From an uncultured Bacteroidota bacterium (GTDB lineage Bacteria; Bacteroidota; Bacteroidia; Chitinophagales; Chitinophagaceae), in the NCBI GenBank assembly GCA_946887345.1, contig CAMPKR010000087.1:1-8627 (forward strand): a DNA stretch of 8,627 nucleotides. Reading direction: 5' to 3'. Below the pieces are notes generated by a model. The model was not told the origin of the DNA. It searched no databases and saw nothing but the letters and a program-made list of their open reading frames with translations. How positions within the stretch are numbered: position 1 is the stretch's first letter; each line of letters begins with the position of its first letter. Positions 6,708 to 8,627 of the stretch are shown here, piece by piece. The position numbers were made by a program, and so were the translations under genes.

Positions 6708-7433
6708 ATGAAACACACGTATAACATTGCAGGAATGACCTGCGGCAACTGCGTAGCGAAAGTGAAAAGTGAGCTGCTGAAATTACCGGAGGTAGAAAGT
6801 GCAGATGTACAATTGGCCTCGCCCCAGGCTACGATAACGATGCAGAAGCATATCTCAACGGAAAGATTGCAGGCCGTCGTCAGTAAGGCAGGGAACTACA
6901 CTATCAGCGAAGAAGATGCAGGAATGCATCATATGGCTGCCACCGAAGACGAGGGGACAAATTCATATTTCCCGATCTTTTTAATATTCGCTTACATAGC
7001 AGGGGTTACACTGTTGGTGCAACTTGTTATGGGAAGGTTTATACTCATGGAATGGATGAGCCATTTCATGGCTGGTTTCTTCCTCGTGTTCTCGTTCTTT
7101 AAGGTCATGAATCTCAAAGGGTTCGCTGAAGGGTATCGCAGCTATGATGTAGTGGCAAAAGCAATACCTGCCTATGGCTTTATTTATCCCTTTATAGAGC
7201 TGGGACTGGGCATAGCTTTTCTTACACAATGGCAACCTTTGGCGACCAATATCGCTACGCTTATAGTAATGGGAGTCAGCGCGATAGGAGTAGTTCAGAG
7301 CCTTTTAAGAAAGAGCACTTTCCAATGTGCCTGCCTTGGTACAGTTATTAAACTTCCGTTGAGTAAGGTCACGTTATTTGAGGATCTGCTGATGGTATTG
7401 ATGAGTATAATAATGATTGTTGGACTAGCGTAA
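6708..7433 (+). CDS. HMA metal-binding domain fused to MauE/DoxX-like membrane domain
   Basis: A 241-residue inner-membrane protein. Residues 1-68 are a heavy-metal-associated (HMA) domain of the Atx1/MerP fold, with the metal site GMTCGNC (C12, C15). A short linker follows with MHHM at 73-76, which could also bind metal. Residues 88-240 hold about five hydrophobic segments (roughly 88-108, 115-135, 155-173, 178-198, 220-240) and resemble the MauE/DoxX redox-associated membrane family. C207 and C209 (FQCACLG) before the last segment are the likely thiol pair. It is not MerTP, which has its membrane part first, nor a P-type ATPase, as there is no DKTG. It probably takes a soft metal, copper being the usual ligand of such HMA domains, and handles it or thiols at the inner membrane; the substrate is inferred. 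The stop is 12 bp before the next start, so the two genes should be one operon. It lies directly behind a TAnnTTTG element; no Shine-Dalgarno is seen. Confidence 0.85.
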   Translation: MKHTYNIAGMTCGNCVAKVKSELLKLPEVESADVQLASPQATITMQKHISTERLQAVVSKAGNYTISEEDAGMHHMAATEDEGTNSYFPIFLIFAYIAGVTLLVQLVMGRFILMEWMSHFMAGFFLVFSFFKVMNLKGFAEGYRSYDVVAKAIPAYGFIYPFIELGLGIAFLTQWQPLATNIATLIVMGVSAIGVVQSLLRKSTFQCACLGTVIKLPLSKVTLFEDLLMVLMSIIMIVGLA

Positions 7434-7436
7434 AAC

Positions 7437-7441
7437 AGGAG
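7437..7441 (+). promoter_or_regulatory. Shine-Dalgarno AGGAG
   Basis: AGGAG ends four bases before ATG 7446. The other genes in this window show no such site, as is usual in Bacteroidota. It supports this start and suggests that the second gene of the operon is translated independently. Confidence 0.6.
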
Positions 7442-7445
7442 AGTA

Positions 7446-8627
7446 ATGAAAAAGATTTTATTAATAATAGCGGCATTTTTTATTAGCATAGCATCATATG
7501 CCCAGCACGAGCACCACCAGCATACGCAGCCAGAGAAGCAGGTGACGAAGCCTGCTGCAAAAAAACCGGTGACAAAAAAGGCTACTGTAAGCAAACCCCT
7601 GCCTAAGAAAGCGGTTGAAGTGCCGCAGGCCGCAAAAGCGAAAGACACTGCAAAGGCTATGCCCGCACACGATCATTCGCAGCATAAGCAAGCAGAAGCA
7701 ACAACAAGTGTAACGGCTACGCAGCCGGCAGAGCACACACAGCATGCCGGTCATGAAATGAACATGAGCCATGCTTATTCGCTAAGCCTGCCCATGAACA
7801 GGAATGGTAGCGGTACCGGCTGGTTGCCGGATAGTTCGCCTATGTATGGCTACATGGCGCACTCTAAAAAGTGGATGTACATGTTTCACGGCAACTTGTT
7901 CCTGAGATACAACAACCAGGACTTTTCGCAAAAAGGAATAAGGGGGGATGCAAAATTTGACGCGCCAAACTGGCTGATGGCAATGGGGCAGAGGCAGGTA
8001 GGAACAAACGGGCTGTTCCATTTTAATGTGATGCTATCTGCTGACGCGCTTACCAGTGGAAGAGATGGATACCCTTTGCTGTTCCAGACCGGGGAGACCT
8101 ACCAAGGGAAGCCGCTGATAGACAGGCAGCACCCGCATGACCTGTTCTCGGAACTATCGGTGAGCTATGCACATAGATTATCTGACAAGGCAGATGTTTT
8201 TGCCTACCTCGGCTATCCCGGTGAGCCAGCGCTGGGTCCGGTAGCCTTTATGCACCGCCCATCGGCGCTGTATAATCCTGATGCTCCATTAAGCCACCAC
8301 TGGGTAGATGCCACCCATATCACCTTTGGTGTGGCAACACTTGGTTTCAGGTATGGTAAGTTCAAAATAGAAGGGTCGTCCTTTACAGGCAGGGAGCCGG
8401 ATGAGAACAGGTACAACTTTGATAAACCACGGTTTGACTCAAGGAGTGCGCGATTATCCTTCAACCCCACGGAGAACTGGGCGCTGCAAGTATCGCAGGC
8501 ATACATCAACAGTCCGGAAGTGCTACATGCGGGTGAAGATGTAAACCGGACCACTGCTTCTGCCATACATAGTAAAAGGTTGACAAAAGACGTATTTCTT
8601 AATGCCACTGCCCTCTGGGGCATGAAT
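7446..8627 (+). CDS. His/Met-rich probable outer-membrane beta-barrel protein (3' partial)
   Basis: The gene runs off the window; 394 codons are visible without a stop. Residues 1-19 are a signal peptide (MKKILLIIAAFFISIASYA, cut before QHE). Residues 20-117 are a disordered Lys/Ala/Pro-rich linker with His and Met clusters (HEHHQH 21-26, HDHSQH 75-80, HTQHAGHEMNMSH 97-109), well suited to binding copper or a similar metal. From about 140 the sequence alternates in beta-barrel style (MYMFHGNLFLRYN, FHFNVMLSADAL, LSVSYAHRL, TLGFRYGKFKIEGSSF). Striking polar stretches lie between the strands: RQHPHDLF (227-234), GEPALGPVAFMHRPSA (259-274) and FTGREPDENRY (313-323). I recall these motifs in conserved, unnamed proteins found beside copper genes, but I cannot name a characterised family. 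I infer an outer-membrane partner of the HMA-MauE protein upstream. ATG 7446 is chosen for the signal peptide and the AGGAG before it. Confidence 0.8.
   Translation, partial: MKKILLIIAAFFISIASYAQHEHHQHTQPEKQVTKPAAKKPVTKKATVSKPLPKKAVEVPQAAKAKDTAKAMPAHDHSQHKQAEATTSVTATQPAEHTQHAGHEMNMSHAYSLSLPMNRNGSGTGWLPDSSPMYGYMAHSKKWMYMFHGNLFLRYNNQDFSQKGIRGDAKFDAPNWLMAMGQRQVGTNGLFHFNVMLSADALTSGRDGYPLLFQTGETYQGKPLIDRQHPHDLFSELSVSYAHRLSDKADVFAYLGYPGEPALGPVAFMHRPSALYNPDAPLSHHWVDATHITFGVATLGFRYGKFKIEGSSFTGREPDENRYNFDKPRFDSRSARLSFNPTENWALQVSQAYINSPEVLHAGEDVNRTTASAIHSKRLTKDVFLNATALWGMN

Noticed and set aside
6708..7433. MerTP-like mercury transporter or copper P-type ATPase
   Set aside because: The domain order is HMA first then membrane, opposite to MerTP, and there is no phosphorylation motif or ATP-binding domain.

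Overview
The window looks like a chromosomal stretch from a member of the Bacteroidota, most likely Chitinophagaceae-like, although the genus cannot be fixed from sequence alone. Three things point there: a protein with a C-terminal type IX secretion (T9SS) sorting domain, genes that mostly lack Shine-Dalgarno sequences, and a perfect TAnnTTTG-type -7 promoter element ahead of one operon.

Left part (1-1177): a gene-poor, AT-rich leader carries a nine-unit, 11-bp tandem repeat (211-308). It is followed by a Qnr-like pentapeptide-repeat protein (402-974, +). Between this gene and uvrA lies what looks like the surviving 5' end of a DUF3667 zinc-ribbon membrane protein gene (1056-1124, +), with a possible promoter still in front of it.

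Centre (1178-4440): uvrA (minus strand, 983 aa) encodes the damage-recognition ATPase of nucleotide excision repair. It has an unusual lysine-rich N-terminal extension and only half of the first zinc module. A 311-bp divergent intergenic region separates it from the next gene.

Right part (4441-8627): a 674-aa secreted, repeat-rich beta-solenoid surface protein with a T9SS type A tail ends in a strong rho-independent terminator. Between that terminator and the next promoter lies a short stretch that reads as a decayed paralogue of the 3' end of the following gene. Then comes a two-gene metal-handling operon. Its first gene encodes an HMA metal-binding domain fused to a MauE/DoxX-like membrane domain (6708-7433). 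Its second encodes a signal-peptide-bearing, His/Met-rich, probable outer-membrane beta-barrel protein (7446 to beyond the window end). The natural reading is envelope copper (or another soft metal) handling across both membranes, but the substrate is inferred.

No RNA genes, insertion sequences or CRISPR arrays were seen. I found no complete new defence or mobile system. The least explained items are the 11-bp array, the two gene remnants, and the HMA-MauE plus His/Met barrel pair.
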